49,382 nt of DNA from an uncultured bacterium. GTDB lineage: Bacteria > Myxococcota_A > Polyangia > Polyangiales > Houyiibacteriaceae. The stretch lies in the NCBI GenBank assembly GCA_938024995.1, contig CALJDU010000054.1, positions 1-49,382 on the forward strand. The letters run 5' to 3'. Both the position numbers and the translations under genes were made by a program. Below, piece by piece: positions 7,850 to 16,338 of this stretch (the stretch's first letter is position 1; every line of letters starts with the position of its first letter). The notes beneath the pieces are model-generated. The model searched no databases. It was not told where the DNA came from and saw only the letters and a program-made list of their open reading frames with translations.

Positions 7850-8593
7850 ATGCGGAAGAGCATGGGAGAGCCGACGCTGCGTCGGCGGTTGGTTGAGGTC
7901 TCGCGTCATCTCTACCAGGACGGCCACAACGCGCCGGGCGATGGCAACTCATCCGTCCGCTTGTCCGCGCGCTATCTCCTGTGCACGCCAACGATGCGAC
8001 ACAAAGGCGAGCTCGCGCCGAGCGACATCGTGAAGGTGCGCTTCGCGGATGGGTCGGGGGTGGACGGAACGCCTTCCAGCGAGATCCGCATGCACCTGGC
8101 GATCTATCGCGCGCGAGAAGACGTCCGCGCGATCGTCCACGGCCACTCGCCGCACGCGGTCGCGCTCACGGTCGCCGGTCACTCGATGGAGAACCCGGTC
8201 GTGCCCGAAGCGATTCAGACCATGGGCGGGATCCCGACCGTGCCGTACGCCAGCCCGACCACGACGGATGTTGCGGACGCGGTCCTGCCGTTCGCGCTTC
8301 AGTACGAGGCGTTCATCTTGGAGCGGCACGGGACGGTGGCGCTCGGACGCGACCTGGAGCAGGCGCTCTCACGGCTCGAGGTCGTCGAGCACACCGCCAA
8401 GATCACGTCGGTCGCGATCGCCTCGGGGGGCGCGCGACCGATCCCGGAGGCGGAAGCGATGAAGCTCCGCGCGATGGCCGAAGAAGCCGGCATCCTGCGA
8501 AGGAAGCCGACGGTGCGCGCGGGCGTGGTCACGAACAACAGCGCGCTGGTCGATGAGATCGCCAAGCGCGTGCTCAAGCGACTCGACCGCTGA
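7850..8593 (+). CDS. Class II aldolase/adducin family protein
   Basis: A 247-residue cytoplasmic protein of the class II aldolase/adducin N-terminal family (L-fuculose-phosphate aldolase, ribulose-5-phosphate 4-epimerase and relatives). The metal and acid residues align well: E78 in SSEIRMH, H97 and H99 in VHGHSPHA, and H160 in ERHGTVALG. Each is five positions later than the fuculose aldolase residues E73, H92, H94 and H155. NAPGDGNSSVRL corresponds to the substrate phosphate-binding loop. It should be a zinc-dependent aldolase or epimerase on a phosphorylated sugar or similar compound; the substrate is unknown. Confidence 0.88.
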   Translation: MRKSMGEPTLRRRLVEVSRHLYQDGHNAPGDGNSSVRLSARYLLCTPTMRHKGELAPSDIVKVRFADGSGVDGTPSSEIRMHLAIYRAREDVRAIVHGHSPHAVALTVAGHSMENPVVPEAIQTMGGIPTVPYASPTTTDVADAVLPFALQYEAFILERHGTVALGRDLEQALSRLEVVEHTAKITSVAIASGGARPIPEAEAMKLRAMAEEAGILRRKPTVRAGVVTNNSALVDEIAKRVLKRLDR

Positions 8594-8630
8594 CGCGAAC
8601 ACCGCGCGAGATCGCATACCCTCGTTCGCG

Positions 8631-10727
8631 ATGAGTATCACAACGCGGGGGACCTTCTATCCATCGTTCGTGTTGGCGTGTGCCTGCGCGCTCGCGTGCG
8701 GTGACGACGACGCGGCCGAGACAACACCCAACACGACACCCAACCCGGCGACGTCTGCCCCGACGGCACCCGAAGCGGCGGGAGCCGACCAGGGAGATGC
8801 GCCGGAGGCGGGCGAGCCCGAGGTCGCGGAACTTCCCGCGTTCACGCGTCTCCCCGAAGCGTCCCCGACCTCAGGGGACCTCCAGTCGCGCGCACCGTTT
8901 CTGAACCGCTCCGGCGCGTGCACCATCGCCGATCCGGCGAGCTCGGTCGCGCATCCCAGAAGCTCGCGTCGACGTCCGCGAGGCGCGACCTCGGTCACGG
9001 TCACGGTGGACGGTGGTGAACCCAAAGAGATGCTCTTGCCGAGCGATGCCTCCGATGAAATCTGGGAACCCACGGAGCGACGACGCCACGATATCCACCG
9101 GCTCCGCGGGCTCCCGGGCGCGGAGGCGAACGCGGAGGGGGTCGCCTTCCGCTTGATGCGAGCGTGTCCGGGGTACAGCAGGCCCTGCGTGCTCTTCGGA
9201 CCCACGGCAGACGTCGCCTCCGCAGAGAGCGCGCCAGCGCCTGCGTGGGGCGCGTTTTTTGAGCGAACTCATTTCGTCCCGACCGGTCCCGAGACGCGGT
9301 CCGAGCCGTACCTCGTCCACACGGGCCCGCCGTGTCGCGCGATGTCGTTCCGTCGGCAAGCCATCCCGGTGCCCGATGGAGAACGCGCGGCGACTGTTCG
9401 CGGCGGTCTCCCTGATCTCACGCGCGTCGCCGCGACGGTCACCGCGCCGAGCTCCACCGCGACGGAGTGGCATTTCAACGCGCGTCGCGCGCACTATCGG
9501 CTGCGACGCACGGACAACCGGTTCCCGAACGTCGACTTGTCGATCCGTGGTCGGCTGATCTTCACGGAGGACTCGCCGCTTCGGCGAGAGGGTCGGGAGG
9601 ACTACGCGATCGCGTTCTTGGCCGCGCACGATCGCTTGGACGTGATGCTCGTCAAGGCGGGCTCGGAAATAGCGCTCGTGTTCCCGGGCGGAGCCGCGAC
9701 AGGTCACGAGGTTCGTCTGCGGGCGCCATACGAAGCGAGCCGCGGGCAGGTGTTTGTGTGGGGCACCGACGCGAAGCTCGCCGCACCGTTCGACGAGAAC
9801 CTGATCCCACCTGAGGTGCCGGACCTGCCGGAGCACCGCGTGTCTCGGATGACGGAGTGTTTCCCGGTTCATCAGGAGCCGCTCCGCCGTGAGCCCATGG
9901 GGGATGAGGAGCGCGACTTCATGGGGTCGCTGAGAGGAAAGGTCCACGTCGCGTCGCTTGGCTTGGCCAGGGTCTCGGCGACCGAACTTCGCTCTTTGTG
10001 GTGGGGCGGCGTTGACGTGTACCGACGCATCGGGAGCCGCGAGAGCGACGATTTCGAGCTTCGCAATTGCCCCGACACCGACCAAGCGTGCGCGTATCCG
10101 AGCCGCCGACCGGAAGACTGGTTCCTCTCGACGAAGAACGAGGTGCGCGTGACCCTAACCTCGTCGCGACCAGAGAACGAAGCGCTCTCGACGGACACGC
10201 TCAAGGTGTACACGCGGGACGTCTCGCCGTTTGCCATGGGCGGGAACGACTACCACGAGCCTACGTTCGGCTACTCGCTCGGCGGACCCATCGCGTGGTT
10301 CGAGACGCCGGCGGTGGACGCGCGCAATGTGCGCCTCAGCCATCCAGGCGAGCTTCGAGAGTGGGCACGTCCGCAGCTCTTCGAAGCGCCGTCGGGTGGA
10401 AAGCTCCTGATCGTCTCGGTGCTGGACCGGCTGCGCCAGAGCGAGAGCGGGCAACCCGAGATGTTCGCGGCGCTCTTCGACGAGAGCAATGTGCCCACGA
10501 CCGTCGGTCAGGTCGCGTTCAATCCGGATGCCCGCGGACATGTCATCGTGATGGTGGGCGAGGGATGCATGAACTTCGCCTTCGTTCCTGGCGATCGCGC
10601 GATCGTGCACTCATCCGTCAAGAACCAGTCGATCACGGTCGTGCATGACATCGAGTCGCCAGGGATGGGGCGGGCTCTTCGCCAGACCGCAGACGGGTGG
10701 GGAGCGGCCCCGGTGATCGGCGACTGA
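8631..10727 (+). CDS. Large hypothetical lipoprotein
   Basis: A 698-residue protein from ATG 8631. The signal MSITTRGTFYPSFVLACACALAC ends at C23, and a low-complexity Thr/Pro/Ala/Glu linker (about 25-70) follows, typical of myxobacterial surface lipoproteins. The rest alternates beta-rich segments with no catalytic motif I recognise. Paired cysteines occur (RACPGYSRPCVLF, NCPDTDQACAYP), suggesting disulfides outside the cytoplasm. The reading frame continues upstream, but the upstream part has no signal peptide and overlaps the aldolase gene. Function unknown. Confidence 0.75.
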   Translation: MSITTRGTFYPSFVLACACALACGDDDAAETTPNTTPNPATSAPTAPEAAGADQGDAPEAGEPEVAELPAFTRLPEASPTSGDLQSRAPFLNRSGACTIADPASSVAHPRSSRRRPRGATSVTVTVDGGEPKEMLLPSDASDEIWEPTERRRHDIHRLRGLPGAEANAEGVAFRLMRACPGYSRPCVLFGPTADVASAESAPAPAWGAFFERTHFVPTGPETRSEPYLVHTGPPCRAMSFRRQAIPVPDGERAATVRGGLPDLTRVAATVTAPSSTATEWHFNARRAHYRLRRTDNRFPNVDLSIRGRLIFTEDSPLRREGREDYAIAFLAAHDRLDVMLVKAGSEIALVFPGGAATGHEVRLRAPYEASRGQVFVWGTDAKLAAPFDENLIPPEVPDLPEHRVSRMTECFPVHQEPLRREPMGDEERDFMGSLRGKVHVASLGLARVSATELRSLWWGGVDVYRRIGSRESDDFELRNCPDTDQACAYPSRRPEDWFLSTKNEVRVTLTSSRPENEALSTDTLKVYTRDVSPFAMGGNDYHEPTFGYSLGGPIAWFETPAVDARNVRLSHPGELREWARPQLFEAPSGGKLLIVSVLDRLRQSESGQPEMFAALFDESNVPTTVGQVAFNPDARGHVIVMVGEGCMNFAFVPGDRAIVHSSVKNQSITVVHDIESPGMGRALRQTADGWGAAPVIGD

Positions 10728-10741
10728 GGTCGTTAAACGAT

Positions 10742-10771
10742 CGAGGCCGCGATCTTCCGATCACGACCTCG
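10742..10771 (-). terminator. Hairpin terminator between convergent operons
   Basis: Two 13-base arms, cgaggccgcgatc and gatcacgacctcg, flank a 4-base loop. Read on the minus strand, the RNA forms a complete 13-bp stem with two G-U pairs and a GGAA (GNRA-type) loop, followed by a short guuu. On the plus strand the same stem has two A-C mismatches. It therefore suits the minus-strand DUF1552 transcript better, though it could act on both. The U tract is weak. Confidence 0.45.
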
Positions 10772-10791
10772 TCTGTGTTCGCGCTAGCCCG

Positions 10792-10820
10792 TTAGATGCT
10801 GAGCCGCTAGATGCTGAGCG
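10792..10820 (-). repeat. 15-bp tandem duplication of a gene's end, with two stop codons
   Basis: On the minus strand the DUF1552 gene ends CTC AGC ATC TAG; the next codons CGG CTC AGC ATC TAA repeat the same tail. Thus LSI-stop is followed in frame by R-LSI-stop. The duplication is nearly perfect and supplies a back-up stop codon. It probably arose by slippage. Confidence 0.6.
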
Positions 10821-12237
10821 GCCCGTCTCCGTCGCCGAAGCGCGGAAGGTCGACCCCGCTGCCCTGCGCGATCCGCGTGAACAAGTTCGCGACCGGAGGC
10901 TTGCCCGACAAGCGGACGTGGCGCCCCATTTCGATGCCCGCTCCGCCGCCCGCCAACAAGATCGGCATGTCGTCGTGGTTGTGGCGGTTGCCGTCGGAGA
11001 TCTCGCTCGAGAAGAAGACCGTGGTGTTGTCGAGCAAGCTCGACCCGTCGACATCCTCGGTGTCGCGGAGGAGGCGGATAAGCGAGGCGACCTGCTCGAT
11101 CTCGAAGCGACCGATGCGCGTCAGCTTCTCGAAGTTGCCCGGGTCGTTGTCATGGTGGCTGAGCGTGTGGTGACCGCCTGCGGCGCCAACGAAGTCGAAG
11201 TTCCGGTTGCTGCCGCCGTTCCCGAACATGAACGAGATGACTCGCGTACGGTCGCAGTGAAACGCCATCACCATCAGCTCGTTGAAGACGTCGATCTTCT
11301 CTTGGAAGCTGAGGCCGCCGCCGGGCCGCGACGGGATGTCGCAGACCGCGTCCGGCTCGATCATTTGAACGCGCAGCTCGAGCTGACGTACGCCCGTCAG
11401 GAACTGGTCGAGCTTGAGCTTGTCGGTCGGCGCCAGGCGCGCGCTGAGACGCCGCGCGTCTTGGTTGACGTAGTCGAGCACGCTCGCGCGGAGGCGCTTT
11501 CGTCGCTCGATCTCTTCCACGCTCGCCCCGGGATCGAACCCTCCGAAGAGGCGATCAAAGGCGACCTGCGGATCGATCGTCTTGGAGAGCGGGGTCGTCT
11601 CGTCGGCCCAGCTCACGTTACGGGAGTACGCGCAGCTGTAGCCGGAGTCGCAGCCGCCGGCGTTGCCACCGCCATCGATCCCGAGCTGAAGCGAGGGGAG
11701 GGTCGTGCACTCCGCGTAGTGGTTCGCGATGACCTGGTCGATCGAGATCCCGTTGCGGATGACCGACTCGCTCTTGAACGGGTGCGCGGCGGTCATGAAC
11801 GCGCCGGTGCCCGAGGCGTGGTCTCCGGGACCGTCAGGACGCGCCGGGAAGTTCTCGAGCCCCGTCACGAGCGCGACGTGATCTTGGACATCGGCGAGCG
11901 GCTCGGTGATCCGCTTCAGATCGAAGCCGCGACCATCGCGGTTGGGGGTCCACTCCGCCATGTGGATGCCGCACGGGACGTAGTAGCCGAGGAAGCGTTT
12001 CGCCGGGCTGCACACGCCGGCTTGCGCGTCGGCGCGCTCGCTCCGGGAGAACATGGAGGGGAGGAACGGCAGCGCCATCGCGACCCCCGCGCCTCCGAGG
12101 AAGATCCGCCGCGAGAGCTTGTCTCGAACGAGTCCGTTGTTCTGAGAAACCCGCTGCGGAACGATCACCTTGCCGCTCGGGGTGAGCTCCGGACCAGCGT
12201 GGGTCGTGTCGTGTTCGTGGTCGTGGTCGTGGCTCAT
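10807..12237 (-). CDS. DUF1552 domain protein, Tat-exported
   Basis: A 476-residue member of the DUF1552 family, found mainly in Planctomycetota, Myxococcota and Verrucomicrobiota beside DUF1592-type cytochrome-like proteins. A His/Asp-rich start (SHDHDHEHDTTH) precedes a twin-arginine-like signal, SRRIFLGGAGVAMALPFLP (RR at 43-44). Family features include KRFLGYYVPCGIHMAEWTP, VTGLENFPA, and DNTTVFFSSEISDGNRHNHDDMPILLAGG near the end. It would act outside the cytoplasm; its chemistry is not established. The start overlaps the DUF1592 gene by 4 bases (ATGA). The final 15 bases, including the stop, are repeated just downstream. Confidence 0.9.
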   Translation of the reverse strand: MSHDHDHEHDTTHAGPELTPSGKVIVPQRVSQNNGLVRDKLSRRIFLGGAGVAMALPFLPSMFSRSERADAQAGVCSPAKRFLGYYVPCGIHMAEWTPNRDGRGFDLKRITEPLADVQDHVALVTGLENFPARPDGPGDHASGTGAFMTAAHPFKSESVIRNGISIDQVIANHYAECTTLPSLQLGIDGGGNAGGCDSGYSCAYSRNVSWADETTPLSKTIDPQVAFDRLFGGFDPGASVEEIERRKRLRASVLDYVNQDARRLSARLAPTDKLKLDQFLTGVRQLELRVQMIEPDAVCDIPSRPGGGLSFQEKIDVFNELMVMAFHCDRTRVISFMFGNGGSNRNFDFVGAAGGHHTLSHHDNDPGNFEKLTRIGRFEIEQVASLIRLLRDTEDVDGSSLLDNTTVFFSSEISDGNRHNHDDMPILLAGGGAGIEMGRHVRLSGKPPVANLFTRIAQGSGVDLPRFGDGDGPLSI

Positions 12238-13895
12238 TCCGAGACCTCCCCGCGTCGCGTCGTAAAGGGTTCTGAGGTGACCACCGCGAGGATGGTGCTG
12301 CGGAGGCTGCCGCCGTTCGAGATCGAGTCCTCGGTGATGACCCGGACCCAGGCCGCGTCTTGGCGACCCTCGAAGAGCCGACCGAGCGCGTACGTCATGA
12401 GCTTCTCGGTCACACAGCGGTTGAAACGGATGTCGCCGCTCAAGAGCTCGGTCATCGTGACCGCGTCGACGAACTCGCCCATCTCGGGGATCTCACCGGT
12501 CGTGTCGACCGGGCCCCACTCGTCGTGCGTCCGGGTGTGCCCGATGCCGTCGAACGCTTCAAGTCCGAAGCCGATCGGATCCATCAGCTTGTGACAGCCC
12601 GCGCACACCGCTTGCGTCCGGTGACTCTCGAGCTGCTCGCGCAGCGTCATCGGTTCATCTTCGGGCGGCTCCGCGAGACCCTCAACGCCAGGGGGCGGCG
12701 CAGGAGGCGCGTCACACAGGAGCTGCTCCAAGACCCACTTGCCGCGCTTGACCGGAGAGGTTCGCGCCGGGGTGGAGGTCACCGTCAGGATGCCGCCTTG
12801 CCCAAGCAAGCCGGAGCGTCCTGGGACGGTCGCGCGCTGGAAACCTGCGCCGCTGGTCTCGACCTCGTAGTGCTCGGCGAGACGCTCATCGATGAACGTG
12901 AAGTCCGCTTCCAACATCTGCTCCAGCGGGAGCTCTTCGTTGAGAAAGTGGGAGAAGAAACGCTCGGTCTCTTCGCGCATCGAAGCGCGGAGCTCGTCGT
13001 CAAAGTCAGGGTAGGCCTCGTAGTCGGCCTCGTGGTCCATGAGCGCGCGGGTGTAGAGCCACTGCCCGGCGAAGTTGTCGACGAGCGCTTCGGCACGGGG
13101 ATGATCAAGCATCCGAATGGCCTGGGCGCGAAGCTCGGTGGGGTCGAGCAACCGGCCGGAGTCAGCCGCGTCACGGAGGGCCTCATCGGGAGGACCGCTC
13201 CAGAGGAAGTAGCTCAAGCGAGTCGCCAGCTCATGCGCGCTCAGCGGATGCACGGCGCTGGACAGCGGGAGCTCGTCCAGCTCGACGCGGAACGTGAAGA
13301 ACGGAGAGAGCAATACGCCCTTGAGCGCCTGGCGAATTCCGAACGAGAACGAGCGGCCCTCGCTTCGCGCGAACTGGACCAAGCCCAAGAGACGGTCGAG
13401 CTCTTCCCCGCTGACCGGTCGTCGCCACGCGGTCGGCGTGAAGTCCGCGAGGATCTCTTCCGCGCACACCATGTCCGTCATCGCGCAAGACAAGATGCGC
13501 TGGCGAACGGGGTCGCTCGGAGCACGCGCGAAGAGCTCCTCGAGCAAGGCGTCCGCGGCGTTCTCGTGAAGCTCGATGTGAACCGGCGAGAGCGAGAGCA
13601 CCGAGCCGATGTTGTCGAAGCCAAGGCTGACATCATCGGCCGGGAACGCGTCGGCGGGCGTCAGCTCGGTCCCGAGCAAGATGGCGACGGTGTTGTTGTA
13701 CTCCGCGCGGGTCAGTCGACGGAGCGTGATCCCGCCGGGATCGGTCGGTACGATCTCCTCCGTCTCACGGTCCTCGATGGAGGGAGGACCATCACCGAGG
13801 GGATCATCGATCATCCCCTCGCATCCAACGATGAGCCCCGCGCTCAGCCCAATGCTGAGGAGGAACCAGCGAAACGTGGCGACATCTCGGTTCAT
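12234..13895 (-). CDS. DUF1592/DUF1588/DUF1585 lipoprotein with CxxCH motif
   Basis: A 553-residue lipoprotein (signal ending LIVGC, C25). The domain order is that of the planctomycete-type family: DUF1587-like TLRRLTRAEYNNTV (about 57-120), DUF1595 TAWRRPVSGEE to LLSPFFTFRVE (150-205), DUF1592 LATRLSYFLWSGPPDEAL (215-340), DUF1588 GRSGLLGQGGILTVTSTPARTSPVKRG (357-460), and DUF1585 NRCVTEKLMTYALGR to end. CAGCH (431-435) within DUF1588 is a haem c-like CxxCH followed by KLMDPIGF. It is probably an extracytoplasmic haem or metal protein acting with the overlapping DUF1552 partner. Its biological role is unknown. Confidence 0.9.
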   Translation of the reverse strand: MNRDVATFRWFLLSIGLSAGLIVGCEGMIDDPLGDGPPSIEDRETEEIVPTDPGGITLRRLTRAEYNNTVAILLGTELTPADAFPADDVSLGFDNIGSVLSLSPVHIELHENAADALLEELFARAPSDPVRQRILSCAMTDMVCAEEILADFTPTAWRRPVSGEELDRLLGLVQFARSEGRSFSFGIRQALKGVLLSPFFTFRVELDELPLSSAVHPLSAHELATRLSYFLWSGPPDEALRDAADSGRLLDPTELRAQAIRMLDHPRAEALVDNFAGQWLYTRALMDHEADYEAYPDFDDELRASMREETERFFSHFLNEELPLEQMLEADFTFIDERLAEHYEVETSGAGFQRATVPGRSGLLGQGGILTVTSTPARTSPVKRGKWVLEQLLCDAPPAPPPGVEGLAEPPEDEPMTLREQLESHRTQAVCAGCHKLMDPIGFGLEAFDGIGHTRTHDEWGPVDTTGEIPEMGEFVDAVTMTELLSGDIRFNRCVTEKLMTYALGRLFEGRQDAAWVRVITEDSISNGGSLRSTILAVVTSEPFTTRRGEVSE

Positions 13896-14146
13896 TTCGA
13901 CTTAAGGATGAGACCTTGGGACGTTGAGGTCACTTACTGTTAATCGCGGCGTGTCGTCGCCACGCGTCTGACGAATCGCGAGGAGCGCCGTAAAGTGAGT
14001 TGAATGAGTGGCGTGTCATCGCTAATTGTGTTCACATTGGTACCCAGACGCGCAGGTCTTTCAGGACGATCGGCGGGTCAACGGACCGCCAACGTGGTTT
14101 CGACACCTTGAAGACATTGAATTCACAAGTAAAAGCAGAGGCTTGC
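13896..14146. other. Intergenic region upstream of the toxin-antitoxin pair
   Basis: About 250 bases separate the divergent DUF1592 and antitoxin starts and should hold both promoters. Base composition is more AT-rich than in the genes. The perfect 8-bp palindrome tgaattca at 14118-14125 lies just upstream of the antitoxin and could be part of an operator, but it is too short to call. An open frame extends back to 14000, but its codon use is unlike that of the genes here, so I treat this stretch as non-coding. Confidence 0.4.
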
Positions 14147-14872
14147 ATGGACGGCGAGGATTCCCCGAAGGACAGCGAGCTCGCTGTTCACGATGAGGTC
14201 GCGCTTTATGAGTTCCCCGACTTCGAGGGTGAGGACGAACGCGCGTGGTTGGTGGTGAGCCGTGGGGAACGCGCCAGCGAGAAGATGAGCGCGCTCCTAG
14301 GCAACATTGAGCAACCTGACGATGGCTCCAATCGCCAGACGCGTCTGCGCGCGATGAGCACGCTTCGGCGCGCGCTGTCCGCTCACGCTTCGGTCGATCA
14401 GGAAGACGTCTCCCAATTGGTGGACCTTTTGTCGCCGACGCTCGTACCGCCGCCGCCCGATGTTGTTCTGCAAGCGCGACGCAACGCCGAGGCGCGCGCC
14501 CACTTTCTTCAAGAGCATGGCGCGGTGCGAAGCTCGGGGGTCGCCGATCTCGCGGGGTCACGCGCGCGGAACAACACCGCGCTCGCGAGCCGCTGGCGGA
14601 AGGAGCGGAAGATCTTCTCCGTCGAGTACAAAGGCGTCCGGTACTACCCAGGTTTTCAATTCGGGCCAGACGGGAAGCCGCGCGAGGTGATCGCGAAAGT
14701 GATGTTGGCGTTCTGTGGTGATGACGCGCTCGACGGTCGTGAGTGGCAGCTCGCGCTCTGGTTCGACGCACGCAGCGGTTACCTCGACGACCAGCGGCCG
14801 GTCGATCTCCTCGAGACGGATCCCGAGCGGATCGTTTCGGCGATGCAGCGAGGACGCTGCGTTGTCTTTTGA
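14147..14872 (+). CDS. Xre/MbcA/ParS-type antitoxin of a RES toxin module
   Basis: A 241-residue protein. ATG 14147 is preceded by AGAGG at a proper distance. Residues 138-171 (SRARNNTALASRWRKERKIFSVEYKGVRYYPGFQF) form the probable DNA-binding segment seen in antitoxins partnered with RES toxins. Residues about 180-238 (GREWQLALWFDARSGYLDDQRPVDLLETDPERIV) are the toxin-binding MbcA/ParS/DUF2384-like domain. The first 110 residues, acidic and then helical, are an extension I do not recognise. It should neutralise the following RES protein and repress the operon. The reading frame overlaps the toxin gene by 11 bases. Confidence 0.82.
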   Translation: MDGEDSPKDSELAVHDEVALYEFPDFEGEDERAWLVVSRGERASEKMSALLGNIEQPDDGSNRQTRLRAMSTLRRALSAHASVDQEDVSQLVDLLSPTLVPPPPDVVLQARRNAEARAHFLQEHGAVRSSGVADLAGSRARNNTALASRWRKERKIFSVEYKGVRYYPGFQFGPDGKPREVIAKVMLAFCGDDALDGREWQLALWFDARSGYLDDQRPVDLLETDPERIVSAMQRGRCVVF

Positions 14873-15554
14873 CGACATCCCCGATCACCGACCACCCTCC
14901 GACATTCCTCCGCTACCCGAAGACCCTTCGGAGCTTGATCCGGTCTTGACCGTTTGGCCTCAAGACAAGCCGATGGTGCGCGTGCACAACAGCCAGTTTG
15001 GCGCGACCGAATTCAACCCAGGATTCGGAGACGGACGCTTCCATCCGATCGCGCCCCACGGGGACGACGACGGCCGCCCAACGAAGATCCCGACTCTTTA
15101 CACCGCGAGCACCCACGACGGTGCGCTCTCGGAGACCGTGTTCCATGACGTTCCGATTCGTGGACCCGGTCGCTACGTGATGAAAGAGATCTTACTCGCG
15201 CAGATGTTCTCGACGGTTGCCCCGCGTCGCGATCTTCAGCTCGCGCAGCTCTACGGGTTCGGCCTGGGTCGACTTGGCGTCACGCGGCGGGAGCTCATCG
15301 ACACTCCGGCGTCGCGCTATCCGCAGACTCGAGAATGGGCGCGAGCGCTTCATGCGGCGCGCGAGAACATCGACGGACTGATCTGGGTGAGTCGGCAGCA
15401 CGATGAGTCAAAAGCGCTCGTGCTCTTCGGAGATCGCGTGAACCGGCAGACCCTCGCGGTTGTCGCTGCACCGATCCCCCTTTTTCGAGGCCACGGCCTC
15501 TCGCACGTCCGTTCAGCATCGGAGCGGGCGGGGATCACGCTCGTCGAGCGCTAG
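14862..15554 (+). CDS. RES-domain NAD+ phosphorylase toxin
   Basis: A 230-residue protein. No ATG or GTG fits; TTG 14862, preceded by GAGGAC about 8 bases upstream and inside the end of the antitoxin gene, gives the whole domain. The RES signature residues are present: R40 in MVRVHNS, Y80 in IPTLYTAST, E91 in ALSETVFHDV and S177 in GLIWVSRQ, together with GDGRFHPI and the REWARALH helix. Characterised relatives (MbcT, Res) deplete NAD+ and arrest growth. The translational overlap and TTG start would keep toxin output below antitoxin output. A plain housekeeping role is unlikely. Confidence 0.85.
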   Translation: MSFDDIPDHRPPSDIPPLPEDPSELDPVLTVWPQDKPMVRVHNSQFGATEFNPGFGDGRFHPIAPHGDDDGRPTKIPTLYTASTHDGALSETVFHDVPIRGPGRYVMKEILLAQMFSTVAPRRDLQLAQLYGFGLGRLGVTRRELIDTPASRYPQTREWARALHAARENIDGLIWVSRQHDESKALVLFGDRVNRQTLAVVAAPIPLFRGHGLSHVRSASERAGITLVER

Positions 15555-15597
15555 AACTCCATCGTCTCCACGCGCGACCCCGTGGTAATAATCTCGG

Positions 15598-16335
15598 ATG
15601 AAAGACGCGCTCAAGCGGTTTGACCGAGGGCTAGCAAGAGGAGAGGCCGCGATCGCCGCGACCGTACTCATCATGCTCATTTTGGTCGCGGCGACGCAGG
15701 CGTTCCTGCGCAACCTGACGAACCTCGATCTGATGTGGGCCAACGAGGCGCTCGATCACTTCCGTTGGGCGGATTCGTTCATGCAGAAGGCGACGCTCTG
15801 GCTCGCGTTCCTCGGCGCGTCGCTCGCGACGCACGACGACAAGCACATCGCGATCGATATCTTCAGTCACGTCGCGTCTCCCAAAGCGCGCGCGATCATG
15901 AAGGGCTTCGTCGGCATCGGTGTCGCCATCATCTGCTTCTACCTCTCGCGCGTCTTCTTGCTCGCGGTGATGAACAACGCGGCCGACATCCCCCTCGACT
16001 ACGCGATCATGGATGAAGAAGGTCAGAACATGCACATCTGCTCCGCGGCCGCGTCCGCGATTGAGCAGGCGCGCATGACGCGACCCAGCATCTTCTGCGG
16101 CGTCCGCTCGTTCCTCGACATGATCGGCGTCGCGGTCTCGACCCCTGACACTGCGCTTCAGCTCATCGTCCCGCCGATGTTCCTCATCATCGGCGTGCGC
16201 TTCTTCTTGAAGGGCATCGGCTCCTTCATGGCGTTCAGCACCGGCGGCGTCGCGCTGCCCCATGCGGATCTCGCGGCTGAACGAAAAGAGGCACTTGAAG
16301 CTGCTGCCGACACCTCCAGCAAAGAGGAGGAGTAG
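15598..16335 (+). CDS. TRAP transporter small permease (DctQ family)
   Basis: A 245-residue membrane protein with about four helices: residues 16-36, 65-80 (ATLWLAFLGASLATHDDKH), 105-125 and 185-205. The pair RNLTNLDLMWANE and LGASLATHDDKHIAIDI are the conserved regions of the DctQ subunit of tripartite ATP-independent periplasmic transporters. DctQ is longer than usual because of an inserted segment between helices 3 and 4 (about 126-180) that holds two cysteines. The large permease starts 3 bases after its stop, so the pair forms an operon. The transported acid is unknown. Confidence 0.88.
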   Translation: MKDALKRFDRGLARGEAAIAATVLIMLILVAATQAFLRNLTNLDLMWANEALDHFRWADSFMQKATLWLAFLGASLATHDDKHIAIDIFSHVASPKARAIMKGFVGIGVAIICFYLSRVFLLAVMNNAADIPLDYAIMDEEGQNMHICSAAASAIEQARMTRPSIFCGVRSFLDMIGVAVSTPDTALQLIVPPMFLIIGVRFFLKGIGSFMAFSTGGVALPHADLAAERKEALEAAADTSSKEEE

Positions 16336-16338
16336 GTC

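Noticed and set aside
8871..10085. 404-codon minus-strand frame opposite the large lipoprotein
   Set aside because: Arg-rich, no recognisable motif, and incompatible with the plus-strand lipoprotein signal and codon pattern.
10918..13943. Long plus-strand open frames (558 and 527 codons) opposite the DUF1552 and DUF1592 genes
   Set aside because: They are antisense to well-recognised families, are rich in Arg, Glu and Val, and have no domain or signal; high GC removes stop codons from shadow frames.
14000..14146. Longer antitoxin starting at 14000
   Set aside because: The added 49 codons have AT-rich, non-native codon use and no ribosome site, whereas ATG 14147 has AGAGG.
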